DNA of 64,000 bases from Rhodococcus ruber (GTDB lineage Bacteria; Actinomycetota; Actinomycetes; Mycobacteriales; Mycobacteriaceae): assembly GCF_027270735.1 (NCBI RefSeq), contig NZ_JAPWIJ010000006.1, forward strand, positions 124,001 to 188,000, written 5' to 3'. Every line of letters starts with the position of its first letter. The stretch's first letter is position 1. The notes under the pieces are model-generated. The model was not told the DNA's origin, made no database searches, and saw only the letters and a list, made by a program, of their open reading frames with translations. Shown here piece after piece: positions 46,603 through 55,776 of the stretch. The translations under genes were made by a program, and so were the position numbers.

Positions 46603-47502
46603 ATGGACATCGTCAGAACTCACAGCCTCGGCAAGCGCTACGACACGCATACCGTCGTCGACGACGTGAACCTTCGCATTCCTGAGGGCTGCGTCTACGG
46701 CTTTCTCGGTCCGAACGGTTCGGGCAAATCGACGACCATGAAAATGCTGCTGTCCCTGATTCGACCGACTTCGGGTGAGGTGGAGATCCTGGGGAGGCCG
46801 ATGAATCACGGTACCCGCCGCGAATTGCTCTCCCACATCGGATCGCTCATCGAATCTCCACCCGGATACGGACATCTCACGGGTGCGGAGAATCTTCGTA
46901 TCGTGCAACGCTCGCTCGGACTGCACGCCGAACAGATCGAGCAGGCAGTGGCCACCGTCCGTCTGCAGGAACACCTCGACAAGAAGGTGAAGAACTACTC
47001 GCTGGGAATGAAACAGCGACTGGGCATCGCGATGGCACTCGCGCGCGAACCACAACTGCTGATCCTGGACGAGCCCACCAATGGCCTGGACCCGGCCGGC
47101 ATCGAAGAGATCCGCGGCCTGCTCCGCCATCTCGCCGAACACGGTGTGACAGTAATGGTCTCGAGCCATTTGCTCGGCGAGATCGACAAGACGGCGAACA
47201 TGCTCGGAATCCTGAGCCAGGGTCGCCTGATTTTCCAAGGCACCCGAGACGAACTGTTTGCCGCCTCCACGCCCGACGTGCTCATCGATGTCATCGACGC
47301 CGAACGCGCCAGTTCTGTTCTACAACAGCCAATTCCGAGATACGGCAATACGTTGAGACTGTCCGGCATCGACGATCGAGGTACCACCGCACAGGTGGTG
47401 GCAGAACTCGTCGGTGCCAACGCAGGTGTCTACGGCGTTCGGCGCGACGATCAGTCACTCGAAGACGTGTTCATGAATCTGACGAAGGGCGGCCGATTGT
47501 GA
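46603..47502 (+). CDS. ABC exporter ATPase (BcrA/LanF-like)
   Basis: 299 residues. Walker A FLGPNGSGKSTTMKMLL, signature NYSLGMKQRLGIAMA, Walker B LLILDEPTNGLDPAG, switch histidine VMVSSHLLGE. The size and the SLGMKQRLGIA signature are those of bacitracin- and lantibiotic-resistance type exporters. It overlaps the following permease by GTGA. The three-gene operon probably exports or clears a peptide or lipid-active compound from the membrane. No regulator gene is adjacent. Confidence 0.9.
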   Translation: MDIVRTHSLGKRYDTHTVVDDVNLRIPEGCVYGFLGPNGSGKSTTMKMLLSLIRPTSGEVEILGRPMNHGTRRELLSHIGSLIESPPGYGHLTGAENLRIVQRSLGLHAEQIEQAVATVRLQEHLDKKVKNYSLGMKQRLGIAMALAREPQLLILDEPTNGLDPAGIEEIRGLLRHLAEHGVTVMVSSHLLGEIDKTANMLGILSQGRLIFQGTRDELFAASTPDVLIDVIDAERASSVLQQPIPRYGNTLRLSGIDDRGTTAQVVAELVGANAGVYGVRRDDQSLEDVFMNLTKGGRL

Positions 47503-48245
47503 CTACGGTACGAAACGAAATCGCCAAACTCAGGCACCTGCACATCGGCGCGATCGCCGCGTTGTTGGTCGCAGCGATCGTAGGGTTGACCTTCGTCGGC
47601 GCTCTCACCGCGGCGACGTCGAACGATTCGACCGCGGTCTCCTGGGCACTGCCACTGGCCGGTCTGTCCCTTGCCGTCCCCATCGCGTCGCCACTGCTGA
47701 TCGCAGTGATGGCAAGCCGCACAGTGGAAGTCGAGCACCAGTCCAACGGCTGGATGCTGAACCAGACCACTGGAGCCGACCGCGGAGCACTCGTTCGGGC
47801 GAAGCTCGTCTCCACGGGCCTCGTCGTCGGCGGCGCGACGGTGGCGGCCAGTGCAGCAGGTGTGTTTCTGGGGACCGCCATCGGAGTGACCCAACCGTTG
47901 CCTGCCGGTCTGTGGCTGGGCTACACGGCGGCGGCGGTGACGGCCAACCTGGTGGTACTCGCTCTGCACCTGCTGATCTCGGCGCGAGTGGACAACCAAC
48001 TGGTCGCGCTGGGAATCGGCATCGTGGGTACCGTCATCGCGATCTGCGCCTCCGGATTCCCGTCCTGGACAGCACACCTGACGCCGTGGGGGTATTACTC
48101 CTTGGCGTCTGCCGCCGACTACCGAGGCGAGCAGGTGGTGACACTCAACCCGTCCTACGCCAGCATCGTCGCCCTCGGAGTTGTCGGGGCAGTGTTGTTC
48201 TGGCTCATGACCGTTCGACTCGATCGACAGGAGGTACGAGCATGA
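47499..48245 (+). CDS. ABC exporter permease, first subunit
   Basis: 248 residues with six predicted membrane helices (for example GAIAALLVAAIVGLTFVGAL and LPLAGLSLAVPIASPLLIAV) and the cytoplasmic stretch VEVEHQSNGWMLNQTTG, typical of ABC-2/LanE-like permeases. GTG start overlaps the ATPase stop, and the stop overlaps the next permease (ATGA). Confidence 0.85.
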   Translation: MTTVRNEIAKLRHLHIGAIAALLVAAIVGLTFVGALTAATSNDSTAVSWALPLAGLSLAVPIASPLLIAVMASRTVEVEHQSNGWMLNQTTGADRGALVRAKLVSTGLVVGGATVAASAAGVFLGTAIGVTQPLPAGLWLGYTAAAVTANLVVLALHLLISARVDNQLVALGIGIVGTVIAICASGFPSWTAHLTPWGYYSLASAADYRGEQVVTLNPSYASIVALGVVGAVLFWLMTVRLDRQEVRA

Positions 48246-48997
48246 ATGCGTTCTCGGCCGAAATGATCAAGTTCAGGCGCTCGCAGGCATGGGCGGTCGT
48301 CGTTCTCCTCCCGTTGATCGTCGCCGGGGTCGGAACGTTCAACACGATCGCCTCGGGCGCAGAGTTGGCAGAGGGATGGCGCACGTTGTGGTTGCGCACA
48401 GTCGTGTTCTACGGCCTGTTCCCACTCGCACTCGGCGTTGCCGTACTGGCCTCGCTGGCGTGGAAATCCGAACACCGAGGAGGGAACTGGAATGCCCTGA
48501 TGAGTGGGCCGGTTCCGTCGTTGCGCATCGTGATCGCCAAGACGGCTGTGGTGGCAACGCTGACCGCGGTCATGAACATCGTCATGCTGGCAGCCGTCGT
48601 CGTTCTCGGCAAGGTGGTCTTCTCGCTCGACGGCATGCTTCCGTCCGAGCTCTTCGCGACCAGTGCACTCGTCGTGGTGGGCTCGCTACCGGTGGCGGCT
48701 CTGCAATGCGGTCTGTCGATGGCGATCAGATCGTTCGCGGTGCCGATCGCCATCGCTCTCGTCGGGGCCGGGATATCGGTGTTCCTCCTCACCGCCGAGG
48801 TGACCGGGGCAATTTTCGTGTTGCCCTATGCACTGGCGACTCGCGCAACCCAACTGGCCTCCGGAACTTTCGGTGACTCGGGTTCGCTGACCACCGGAGC
48901 CGCGCTGTCGGTCCTGACGGCCACGGCACTGCTCACTGTCGTAGTTGTCGCACTGACCGGCAGGGCACTCGACCGCAAGGACATTCACGTTCAGTGA
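48242..48997 (+). CDS. ABC exporter permease, second subunit
   Basis: 251 residues, again six predicted helices, with SEHRGGNWNALMSGPVPSL matching the cytoplasmic E-H-x-x-G-x-W-N motif of LanG/BcrB-like permeases. It probably forms a heterodimer with the preceding permease. ATG at 48242 overlaps the upstream stop by four bases; longer in-frame readings run through the first permease in another frame. A strong hairpin follows. Confidence 0.85.
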   Translation: MNAFSAEMIKFRRSQAWAVVVLLPLIVAGVGTFNTIASGAELAEGWRTLWLRTVVFYGLFPLALGVAVLASLAWKSEHRGGNWNALMSGPVPSLRIVIAKTAVVATLTAVMNIVMLAAVVVLGKVVFSLDGMLPSELFATSALVVVGSLPVAALQCGLSMAIRSFAVPIAIALVGAGISVFLLTAEVTGAIFVLPYALATRATQLASGTFGDSGSLTTGAALSVLTATALLTVVVVALTGRALDRKDIHVQ

Positions 48998-49002
48998 CAG
49001 CT

Positions 49003-49037
49003 CGAGACCCCGATCGACGGTCTCGATCGGGGTCTCG
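49003..49037. terminator. Hairpin between convergent ABC exporter and LLM gene
   Basis: Perfect 15-base stem (49003-49017 with 49023-49037) and a 5-base loop, six bases past the permease stop and eleven before the LLM gene stop. It can serve both directions. Confidence 0.85.
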
Positions 49038-49047
49038 TCGCTTGTGC

Positions 49048-50019
49048 TCAGCTGGACGCCGCGCGCAGCTTCTCCAACAGCGGGCCTGCGGCCTCGGCAA
49101 GGAAACGCTCCTGGGTCTCGTCACCCACCTGCACCAGTGCTATGTCGGTGTAACCGGCCTCCCAGTACGGCTTCACGGCCTCGACGATGGCGTCCAGGTC
49201 CGGTCCACACGGGATCGTGTCGGCCACATCCTCTTTGCGCACGAACTTGGTGGCTCCGGCGAATCCCGCCGTCGTCGGAAGATCGGCGTTGACGGCCCAG
49301 CCGCCGGCGAACCAGCGGAATCGATCGTGTGCGCGATCGATGGCGGCGTCCTTGTCGGGATCCCAGGAGATGGGGATCTGTCCGATGGACCGTGCGGGGC
49401 CGTCGTGGTTGTCGGACCACGCCTTGACGAGATCGGCGTCCGGCTCGGTGGCGATGAGGTGATCGCCGTACTCGGCGAATCGCGCCACTGCTTTCTCACC
49501 GCCGGCGGCGATACCGATCGGCACGCCACCCTCGGGCAGGTCCCAGATCCGAGCCGAATCGACGCGAAAGTGCTTGCCCTCGTAGGTCACCAAGCCACCG
49601 GCGTGCAATGCCCTGATGATCTCCAGTGCCTCGACGAACATGTCCTGCCGTTTGTCGATGGACGGCCATCCCTCGCCCACGACGTGCTCGTTGAGGTTCT
49701 CCCCGCTGCCGAGGCCGAGGGTGAAGCGTCCGTCGGCAAGGATCTGCAACGTGGCGGCCTTCTGTGCGACGACGGCCGGGTGGTACCTGATGATCGGGCA
49801 CGTCACGTACGTCATCAGCTCGACGCGTTCGGTGGCCTGAGCCACCGCGCCCAGCGTCGTCCATGCGTAGGGCGAGTGCCCCATGGACGAGAGCCACGGT
49901 GAGTAGTGGTCGCTGCTGACCTCGAAGTCGAAGCCGACTTTCTCGGCTCCGACGGCGTACTTCACCAGCTCCTTCGGGCCACTCTGCTCGGTCATCAACG
50001 TGTATCCGAAATTGGTCAT
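49048..50019 (-). CDS. LLM-class F420-dependent oxidoreductase (FGD-like family)
   Basis: 323 residues, luciferase-like TIM barrel. The start MTNFGYTLMTEQSGPKELVK with FDFEVSSDHYSPWL matches the F420-dependent glucose-6-phosphate dehydrogenase-like group. GLGSGENLNEHVVGEGWP is the cofactor-phosphate loop and PIGIAAGGEKAVA is another family landmark. It would move hydride between F420 and an unknown substrate. AGGAG lies 6 bases before the ATG. The SDR gene starts upstream on the same strand with only nine bases between, so they are likely co-transcribed. Confidence 0.85.
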   Translation of the reverse strand: MTNFGYTLMTEQSGPKELVKYAVGAEKVGFDFEVSSDHYSPWLSSMGHSPYAWTTLGAVAQATERVELMTYVTCPIIRYHPAVVAQKAATLQILADGRFTLGLGSGENLNEHVVGEGWPSIDKRQDMFVEALEIIRALHAGGLVTYEGKHFRVDSARIWDLPEGGVPIGIAAGGEKAVARFAEYGDHLIATEPDADLVKAWSDNHDGPARSIGQIPISWDPDKDAAIDRAHDRFRWFAGGWAVNADLPTTAGFAGATKFVRKEDVADTIPCGPDLDAIVEAVKPYWEAGYTDIALVQVGDETQERFLAEAAGPLLEKLRAASS

Positions 50020-50028
50020 GATGTTCTC

Positions 50029-50829
50029 CTAAATCGTTGCGACGGAACCGGCGTCGACTCGGTAGTTGGATCCGTTGACGAAGGACGCGCGATCCGAGCA
50101 CAGGAACGTGATCACCGCGGCGACTTCCTCGGGCTCACCTCGCCGTCCCAGCTCCATGTACGGACGCTCCTCGTCGAGGAAGCTCTCGATGGCACCGTCG
50201 CGGTCGGTGCCCTTCTCCTCGGCGCGCTTGTCCATCATCGCGTCGGTCATCGGGGTGTGAATGAAGGCGGGAGAGACTGCATTGACCAGCAACCCCTCCG
50301 ACGCATAGCTGCGCGAGAGACCCTTGGCGAGGGCCAACACGCCGGCTTTGGCTGCGCAGTAAGGTAATTCGTCGTCGTACGGCTGTACGGCGTCCTCGGA
50401 GGTCAGCAACACGATGCGCCCCCAACCACCACGGCGTAGCGCCGGCAGAAACGCCCTCAGTAGCCGGACGGGACCCATCAGGTCGATGTCGAGGGTGGAA
50501 CTCCACCCCTCCTCGTCGATCTCGTGAAACAGTCCTTGCGCGCCCGTCACCCCCGACGACTGGACGAGGATGTCGATGTCGCCCACGGCACGCTGTGTCT
50601 GCGCCGCCAAGTTTTCGACGGCGTCGGTATCGGTCACGTCCGCAGCGAACGTGAACAACTGCCCATCGGGCGCTTCGAGCTGCGCTGCTGCGTCGTCGAG
50701 CGAGGTCTGATCCTTGTCGCTGATCACGACCCGAACACCCTCGGCCAGCAGCATTTTCGCGGTGTGCCAGCCGATGCCGGAGTCTGCTCCGGTCACCAGT
50801 GCTGCCCTACCGTCGATTCCCAAATCCAT
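50029..50829 (-). CDS. Short-chain dehydrogenase/reductase
   Basis: 266 residues, classical SDR. Cofactor motif TGADSGIGW, DIDILVQSSGVTG (NNAG site altered to QSSG), catalytic serine in VLLTSEDAV and Y-x3-K in YCAAKAGVLALAKG. The acidic residue after the second strand (VVISDKDQ) favours NAD(H). The family includes glucose 1-dehydrogenase-like enzymes; the substrate is not known. It lies 9 bases ahead of the LLM gene and 29 bases after the GH15 gene stop. Confidence 0.88.
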   Translation of the reverse strand: MDLGIDGRAALVTGADSGIGWHTAKMLLAEGVRVVISDKDQTSLDDAAAQLEAPDGQLFTFAADVTDTDAVENLAAQTQRAVGDIDILVQSSGVTGAQGLFHEIDEEGWSSTLDIDLMGPVRLLRAFLPALRRGGWGRIVLLTSEDAVQPYDDELPYCAAKAGVLALAKGLSRSYASEGLLVNAVSPAFIHTPMTDAMMDKRAEEKGTDRDGAIESFLDEERPYMELGRRGEPEEVAAVITFLCSDRASFVNGSNYRVDAGSVATI

Positions 50830-50858
50830 GAAATCCCACCTTGTCCAAGAGAGTGCTG

Positions 50859-52658
50859 TCAGGCTGTGGCGTCGTGCGAGCGCGCAATGGTCAGCGCCGC
50901 GTTCACCAGGGCCAGGTGGCTCAAGCCCTGTGGGAAGTTACCCAGAAACGACCCATCCGAAGCATCGATCATTTCGCTGTACAACCCGACGTCGTTGGAC
51001 AGCTCCACCAGTTGGTCCATCAGAGCTGTGGCCTCGTCGTCTCGGCCGACGCACGACAGGGCCGACACCCGCCAGAAGGCGCAGGCCACGAAGGTCACCT
51101 CTTCCTGGGCGACTCCGCTGTAGCGGTACATCAGCGGCCCGGCACCGAGCTCGTCGACGAGTGCATCGATGGTCGACGAGAGTCGTTCTCCACGATCGAA
51201 ATCCATCTCGGCGGCCAGCAGTACCGACGCGTCGAGCCCGTCGGCACCCGGGTACGCGAGGTACGCCTGCCGCTCGTCCGACCAGCACTCGGTTTCGATG
51301 TAGCGCCGAATGCATTCTTTCTCGGCTTTCCACCGATCCGGTATGCCGGGGATCTCGCCGGCTTCGGCCAGGTGCACGGCGCAGTCCAGCGCCTGCCAGC
51401 AACCGAGCTTGGAGCTGGTGTAGTGCTGCTCGTCCTCGAGCTCCCAGATACCGGCGTCCTTGCGCTGCCACGAATCGCATGCCTCGTCCGCGATGGTGGC
51501 CAGCAGTCGACCGGTCTGCGCATCGAGGATGTTCCCCGCGTCCACGTACTGCCGGATGATCGAGAACAGATCCCCGAAGATCATCAGCTGCAGTTGATCT
51601 GCTGCGGCGTTACCGTTCACCACCGGCCCGATGCCTCGCCAGCCGGGCACGTCGGGCTGCTCGGTCCCGCCGGGCAATTCGCCGCCGAGGGTGTAGAAGA
51701 CGTTGACCAAGGGATCGTTGGATCGGATGACTTTCAGCAGCCACGCCACCGCCGCATGGATTTCCTCACGAAGCCCGAAACGTTGCAAGGCGCGAATGGT
51801 GTACGCAGCATCGCGAACCCACGAGTAGCGATAATCCCAGTTCTTGCCACCGGTGCGATTCTCGGGCAGTGAGGTTGTCGCGGCGGCAGCAATGGCACCG
51901 GACGGGCTGTGCAGCAACAACTTCAGTGCCAGTGCACTGCGGGCAACATGTTCCGACCACGGCCCCTCGTACGAGAACTCGTCGGACCACACACGCCAAT
52001 TGGCGATGGTCCGGTCGATTCCCTCGTCGAGGTGCTGCGGATCCGGCAGCGGCAACGGTTCGTTCTCGGTTCCCACCACGCCGAGTACGTGCCGAGAGCC
52101 CGGGCGGGTGGTGAAGACACCGCTGATGTCGCGGTCCGCGAGCTGCACGTCCTCGATGCCCAATGTCCTTACCGCCAAGGTCAATCCGTCGACACGCAGG
52201 ACAGTGCCGTGTTCGGTGTCGTACGCCCACGGCGAGGCGATCCCGAGCATGGTGCCCGGCGCGACCGCCCACGCCAGCTCGACGCTGCCGTCGAGACCCT
52301 CGACGCGACGAGCCAACTCCACCCAGGGCAACCGCCCGGCGACACCGGTGTTGAGCGAGTCGGTGATCCGCACGGTGCCGGCGGCAGTACGAAACGTGGA
52401 ACTCAATACGTTGGTGCCGGGGACGAATTCACGCTCGACGGTGAACTCGTCTCGCGGCGCGAGTTCGATGTAGCCGCCGTGTGGCGCGTCGAGCAGCGCC
52501 GCGAACGGAGGCGGTGAATCGAGATTCGGAACCGGAAACCAATCGATGCGGCCGTCGTCGGCGATCATCGCCACGGTCCGACCGTCGCCGATCGCACCGT
52601 AGCTCTCGATGGGGACGTAACCGTCGACCCTGGGGTGCGGCTTGCGGAACTCGCTCAA
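50859..52658 (-). CDS. Glycoside hydrolase family 15 (trehalase/glucoamylase-like)
   Basis: 599 residues. N-terminal beta-sandwich (YVPIESYGAIGDGRTVAMIADDGRIDWFPVP), then the (alpha/alpha)6 barrel. The general-acid region is DAGIWELEDEQHYTSSKLGCW and the general-base region is GLYSEMIDASDGSFLGNFPQGLSH, both complete. GGKNWDYRYSWVRDAAYT is the substrate-binding loop. Mycobacterial members of this family are trehalases, so trehalose is a fair guess. TTG start at 52658 overlaps the HAD gene stop (TTGA). It is cytoplasmic, with no signal peptide. Confidence 0.87.
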   Translation of the reverse strand: MSEFRKPHPRVDGYVPIESYGAIGDGRTVAMIADDGRIDWFPVPNLDSPPPFAALLDAPHGGYIELAPRDEFTVEREFVPGTNVLSSTFRTAAGTVRITDSLNTGVAGRLPWVELARRVEGLDGSVELAWAVAPGTMLGIASPWAYDTEHGTVLRVDGLTLAVRTLGIEDVQLADRDISGVFTTRPGSRHVLGVVGTENEPLPLPDPQHLDEGIDRTIANWRVWSDEFSYEGPWSEHVARSALALKLLLHSPSGAIAAAATTSLPENRTGGKNWDYRYSWVRDAAYTIRALQRFGLREEIHAAVAWLLKVIRSNDPLVNVFYTLGGELPGGTEQPDVPGWRGIGPVVNGNAAADQLQLMIFGDLFSIIRQYVDAGNILDAQTGRLLATIADEACDSWQRKDAGIWELEDEQHYTSSKLGCWQALDCAVHLAEAGEIPGIPDRWKAEKECIRRYIETECWSDERQAYLAYPGADGLDASVLLAAEMDFDRGERLSSTIDALVDELGAGPLMYRYSGVAQEEVTFVACAFWRVSALSCVGRDDEATALMDQLVELSNDVGLYSEMIDASDGSFLGNFPQGLSHLALVNAALTIARSHDATA

Positions 52659-53347
52659 GCACTTGCCTTTTCATCAGAGTAGATGGGACTGTTCTCGATG
52701 TTCGCCAGCAGATCGGCGGGGTCGTCGAACACTGCCACGGCTCCCGCGTCGAGCAATTCGCCACGCGAGATGCCACCGCTCAACACACCGATGGCGCGTA
52801 CTCCCGCTCGTCCGGCCGATTCGATGTCCCACACGCTGTCGCCGACCATCAACGCACGCTCCGCTCGAACACCGGCACGCTCGAGGGCCACCGCGACGAT
52901 GTCGGGCTCGGGCTTGGCCACCTCGGCATCCTCACCGGACGTCACGACGGCAACCGAGTCCTCGACGTCGAGCAGATCACGCAGTGTCGAGAGCTCGCTC
53001 TCGGGGGCCGACGTCGCCAACACGACGGTGAGTCCACGGGTATCCAAGTCTGCCAGCATCTCTCGTGCTCCCGGCAGGACCTCGAGATCCACGGAGGCTG
53101 CCGCGTAGTACTCCCCGTGTAGCTTCTTCGCTTCTTGCGCCACCGCACTCTCGGACGACCCGACGAGCGTCTCCAGCAGCTTCGACCCGTCCATCCCGAT
53201 GCTCCGATGCACGCGCCACGACGGCACTTCGCGCCCGGCGTCACGGAATGCGCGGGACCATGCGTCCACGTGTACGTAATTGGAATCGACGAGCGTGCCG
53301 TCGATGTCGAGCAGAACCGCGTCGACCGTCGGCTTGGAAACAGGCAT
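52655..53347 (-). CDS. HAD-family hydrolase (phosphoglycolate phosphatase/beta-PGM-like)
   Basis: 230 residues, HAD-IA type. Motif I LLDIDGTLVDSN (D14, D16), the cap helix domain after it, LATSAPESEL as motif II, AKPEPDIV with the motif III lysine, and MVGDSVWDIESAGRAG as motif IV. ATG at 53347 is preferred over an earlier reading. The stop overlaps the GH15 start, so this pair is translationally coupled. It could dephosphorylate or isomerise a sugar phosphate linked to GH15 activity, by inference. Confidence 0.85.
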   Translation of the reverse strand: MPVSKPTVDAVLLDIDGTLVDSNYVHVDAWSRAFRDAGREVPSWRVHRSIGMDGSKLLETLVGSSESAVAQEAKKLHGEYYAAASVDLEVLPGAREMLADLDTRGLTVVLATSAPESELSTLRDLLDVEDSVAVVTSGEDAEVAKPEPDIVAVALERAGVRAERALMVGDSVWDIESAGRAGVRAIGVLSGGISRGELLDAGAVAVFDDPADLLANIENSPIYSDEKASA

Positions 53348-53399
53348 GACCGTTGGATACCCATGGTCGATACACGCAAACAGTCGACGCACAGAACAA

Positions 53400-53428
53400 C
53401 AGGCCCCCCGCTGTGCGCGAGGGGCCTG
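53400..53428 (-). terminator. Terminator of dps
   Basis: Stem 53400-53407 with 53421-53428 (CAGGCCCC/GGGGCCTG), 16 bases past the dps stop. Read on the minus strand it is followed by TTGTTCTG. It separates dps from the HAD gene. Confidence 0.7.
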
Positions 53429-53443
53429 TCGGGTGGAAAAACG

Positions 53444-53917
53444 TCAGCTGGCCTGCGCCTGCCACATCCAGTGCAACTGCTCGAGGCGCGCGGTGATGCC
53501 GATGAGCAGGTCCTGCGTCACCGGATCGGCCTCGCCGGTATCGGCGATGCGTCCGCGAAGACGCTCGACGACGGCAGCGATGTTGTCGACAACGGCCGGC
53601 ACGACCTCGCTGTCCTGAGTCCATCCGGCACCGAAGCCCTTGGTGCCCGCTGTCGAGGAGACGGTAGCTGCACGACCGTCGGGGCTCACTCCGATGGCCG
53701 TCGCCCGCTCGGCCGCCTGATCGGTGAACTCACGTGCAGCAGTGACCAATTCGTCGAGCTCGAGGTGCACGGACCGGAAGTTCTTACCGATCACGTTCCA
53801 GTGAGCCTGCTTCGCGATGAGCGAGAGGTCGATGAGATCGACCACGGTTCCCTGAAGCGCGTCGCCCGCAATCTTCTGCTGGCCTGCGTCGAGAGTGCTG
53901 GTGATGGGGTTCGTCAT
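53444..53917 (-). CDS. dps: Dps-family ferritin-like DNA-protection protein
   Basis: 157 residues; forms a 12-subunit shell that stores iron and protects DNA from peroxide. The inter-subunit ferroxidase site is complete: H39 in KQAHWNVIG, H51 and D55 in RSVHLELDEL. The start ATG at 53917 has a GGGAGG ribosome site about 8 bases ahead, so the longer reading is rejected. It has its own promoter and terminator. It lies next to a catalase gene, as fits a shared peroxide response. Confidence 0.94.
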   Translation of the reverse strand: MTNPITSTLDAGQQKIAGDALQGTVVDLIDLSLIAKQAHWNVIGKNFRSVHLELDELVTAAREFTDQAAERATAIGVSPDGRAATVSSTAGTKGFGAGWTQDSEVVPAVVDNIAAVVERLRGRIADTGEADPVTQDLLIGITARLEQLHWMWQAQAS

Positions 53918-53961
53918 GATGTGGCCTCCCTGCCGTTGGACGACGGTATGCATCGCACACC

Positions 53962-53990
53962 ATTATTGTTCTTTCGTCTGTACTACACAA
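53962..53990 (-). promoter_or_regulatory. dps promoter
   Basis: Minus-strand TTGTGT (53985-53990) and AATAAT (53962-53967), spaced by exactly 17 bases. The expected start is near 53955, giving a leader of about 40 bases. Confidence 0.55.
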
Positions 53991-54061
53991 CGGCACGTGG
54001 ACTCACGTTGTTCCGGATCGACGCCATCATCGCTGTGACGCCGATCCCAGGGTCGGTCGGA

Positions 54062-55591
54062 TCAGACCTTGGCGGCCTCGTCGGACGGATCGTCGATTGC
54101 GCCGGCACCGGTGGTCGGCGCGGTCTCGTTCTGCTGCGACCGAACACCTTCCTCGACCTTCTTGCCGAGCTCGGGGTCGACATTGGTCCAGTACTCGAAC
54201 ACTCGGCTCAGAACGGGCTCGCTGACTCCGTTGAGAACGTGTCCGACGATGTTCCCGACGAGACGCTCGCGCTGGGCGTCGTCCATGACCTCTCGGACCA
54301 GGGCTCCCGCTTGCACGAAGTCGCCGTCCTCGGGGTGCTCGATGTAGCCGGTGCGCACGAAACGAGGCTCGAAATCCCACGCTCCGTCGTCGCCGTACTT
54401 GTTCGTGTCAGCCGATGGGCCGCCGAAGGAGTTCGGGGCGTAGACGGGCGTCTCCGGGGAGTTGAACGAGTACCGCATGTTGCCGTCTTTGGAGTACGAG
54501 TTGACCTCGGACTTCGGGGCGTTGACCGGCAGCTGCGCGTAGTTCGCTCCGATGCGGTATCGGTGCGCGTCGGCGTAGGAGAACACGCGTCCGAGCAGCA
54601 TCTTGTCGGGGCTGAAGCCGATGCCGGGCACGGTGTTGGACGGCTCGAACGAGCTCTGCTCGATCTGAGCGAAGAAGTTCTCCGGGTTGCGGTTCAAGGT
54701 CATCTTGCCGACCTCGATCAACGGGTAGTCCTTCTGCGACCAGACCTTGGTGAGGTCGAACGGGTTGTACTTGTAGTTCTCGGCATCGTCGTACGGCATG
54801 AGCTGCACCTTGAGGGTCCAGCTGGGAAAGTCGCCGTTCTTGATGGATCCGAAGAGGTCCTGACGGTGGTGGTCGGGGGACGTACCCGCGACCTCGTCCG
54901 CCTTGTCCTGCGTCAGGAAATCGATGCCCTGATCGGTCTTGAAGTGGAACTTCACCCAGGTCTTCGTGCCGTCCTCGGCAATCAGCTGGTAGGTGTGCGA
55001 ACCGAATCCGTCCATGTGGCGGAACGACTTCGGGATGCCGCGGTCACCCATGAGCCAGGTCACCTGGTGTGCCGACTCGGGCGAGAGGGTCCAGAAGTCC
55101 CACTGCATGTTGTTGTCACGCAGGCCGGAATCGGGCATGCGCTTCTGGCTGCGGATGAAGTCCTGGAACTTGATCGGATCCTTGACGAAGAAGATCGGGG
55201 TGTTGTTCCCGACCAGATCCCAGTTGCCTTCTTCGGTGTAGAACTTCAGCGAGAAGCCACGCGGATCGCGCCAGGTGTCGGGGCTACCCTGCTCGCCCGC
55301 GACGGTGGAGAAGCGCGCCAGCATCTCGGTCTTGGCACCGGGCTGCAACGCCTTCGCCTTGGTGTACTTGCTGATGTCGCCGGTGATCTCGAGTTCACCG
55401 AACGCGCCTGCGCCCTTGGCGTGCACAACGCGCTCCGGGACCCGCTCACGGTTGAACTGCGCCATCTTCTCGATCAGGTAGTGATCGTGCAGGAGGATCG
55501 GACCCTGCGTTCCGGCGGTGAGCGACTGGTCGTCGCTGGGTACGGGAATACCCGAGTTGCTGGTGGTGGGCTTATTGATCGGCTTGGTCAT
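54062..55591 (-). CDS. katA: Monofunctional haem catalase (small-subunit, clade 3)
   Basis: Destroys hydrogen peroxide. 509 residues. Distal site: H57 in [14 protein letters not shown] and the asparagine of [13 protein letters not shown]. Proximal haem ligand tyrosine in [19 protein letters not shown]-region residues follow the small-subunit pattern, and there is no C-terminal flavodoxin-like extension. ATG at 55591 has AGGAGG about 7 bases ahead. A FurA-like box lies about 155 bases upstream, so peroxide or iron control is likely. Confidence 0.96.
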   Translation of the reverse strand: MTKPINKPTTSNSGIPVPSDDQSLTAGTQGPILLHDHYLIEKMAQFNRERVPERVVHAKGAGAFGELEITGDISKYTKAKALQPGAKTEMLARFSTVAGEQGSPDTWRDPRGFSLKFYTEEGNWDLVGNNTPIFFVKDPIKFQDFIRSQKRMPDSGLRDNNMQWDFWTLSPESAHQVTWLMGDRGIPKSFRHMDGFGSHTYQLIAEDGTKTWVKFHFKTDQGIDFLTQDKADEVAGTSPDHHRQDLFGSIKNGDFPSWTLKVQLMPYDDAENYKYNPFDLTKVWSQKDYPLIEVGKMTLNRNPENFFAQIEQSSFEPSNTVPGIGFSPDKMLLGRVFSYADAHRYRIGANYAQLPVNAPKSEVNSYSKDGNMRYSFNSPETPVYAPNSFGGPSADTNKYGDDGAWDFEPRFVRTGYIEHPEDGDFVQAGALVREVMDDAQRERLVGNIVGHVLNGVSEPVLSRVFEYWTNVDPELGKKVEEGVRSQQNETAPTTGAGAIDDPSDEAAKV

Positions 55592-55747
55592 ACGAAGCCT
55601 CCTGATGGCTGGAGTAAAACCGGGAGGGCTGTCCCGGGGATGCACTGAACGGCCGGACGCTGGACCGCTTCCTTGGAGAGAATGCCTCGCACGGCTGCGG
55701 CATAAACCCGGATACGACGACGTCTCCACGCCCCAGCATGCCATCAA

Positions 55748-55764
55748 TCTGGACTAAGTCAAGA
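55748..55764 (-). promoter_or_regulatory. FurA-like operator upstream of katA
   Basis: Read on the minus strand: TCTTGACT-TAG-TCCAGA. As I recall it, the FurA operator of the mycobacterial furA-katG promoter reads TCTTGACT-N3-TCCAGA at this stretch. TTGACT may also be the -35. No convincing -10 follows at standard spacing. Confidence 0.5.
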
Positions 55765-55776
55765 AAAGAACGCCAT

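Noticed and set aside
53135..55648. An 837-codon plus-strand frame opposite dps and katA
   Set aside because: It spans two recognised minus-strand genes and their promoters and has no motif of its own.
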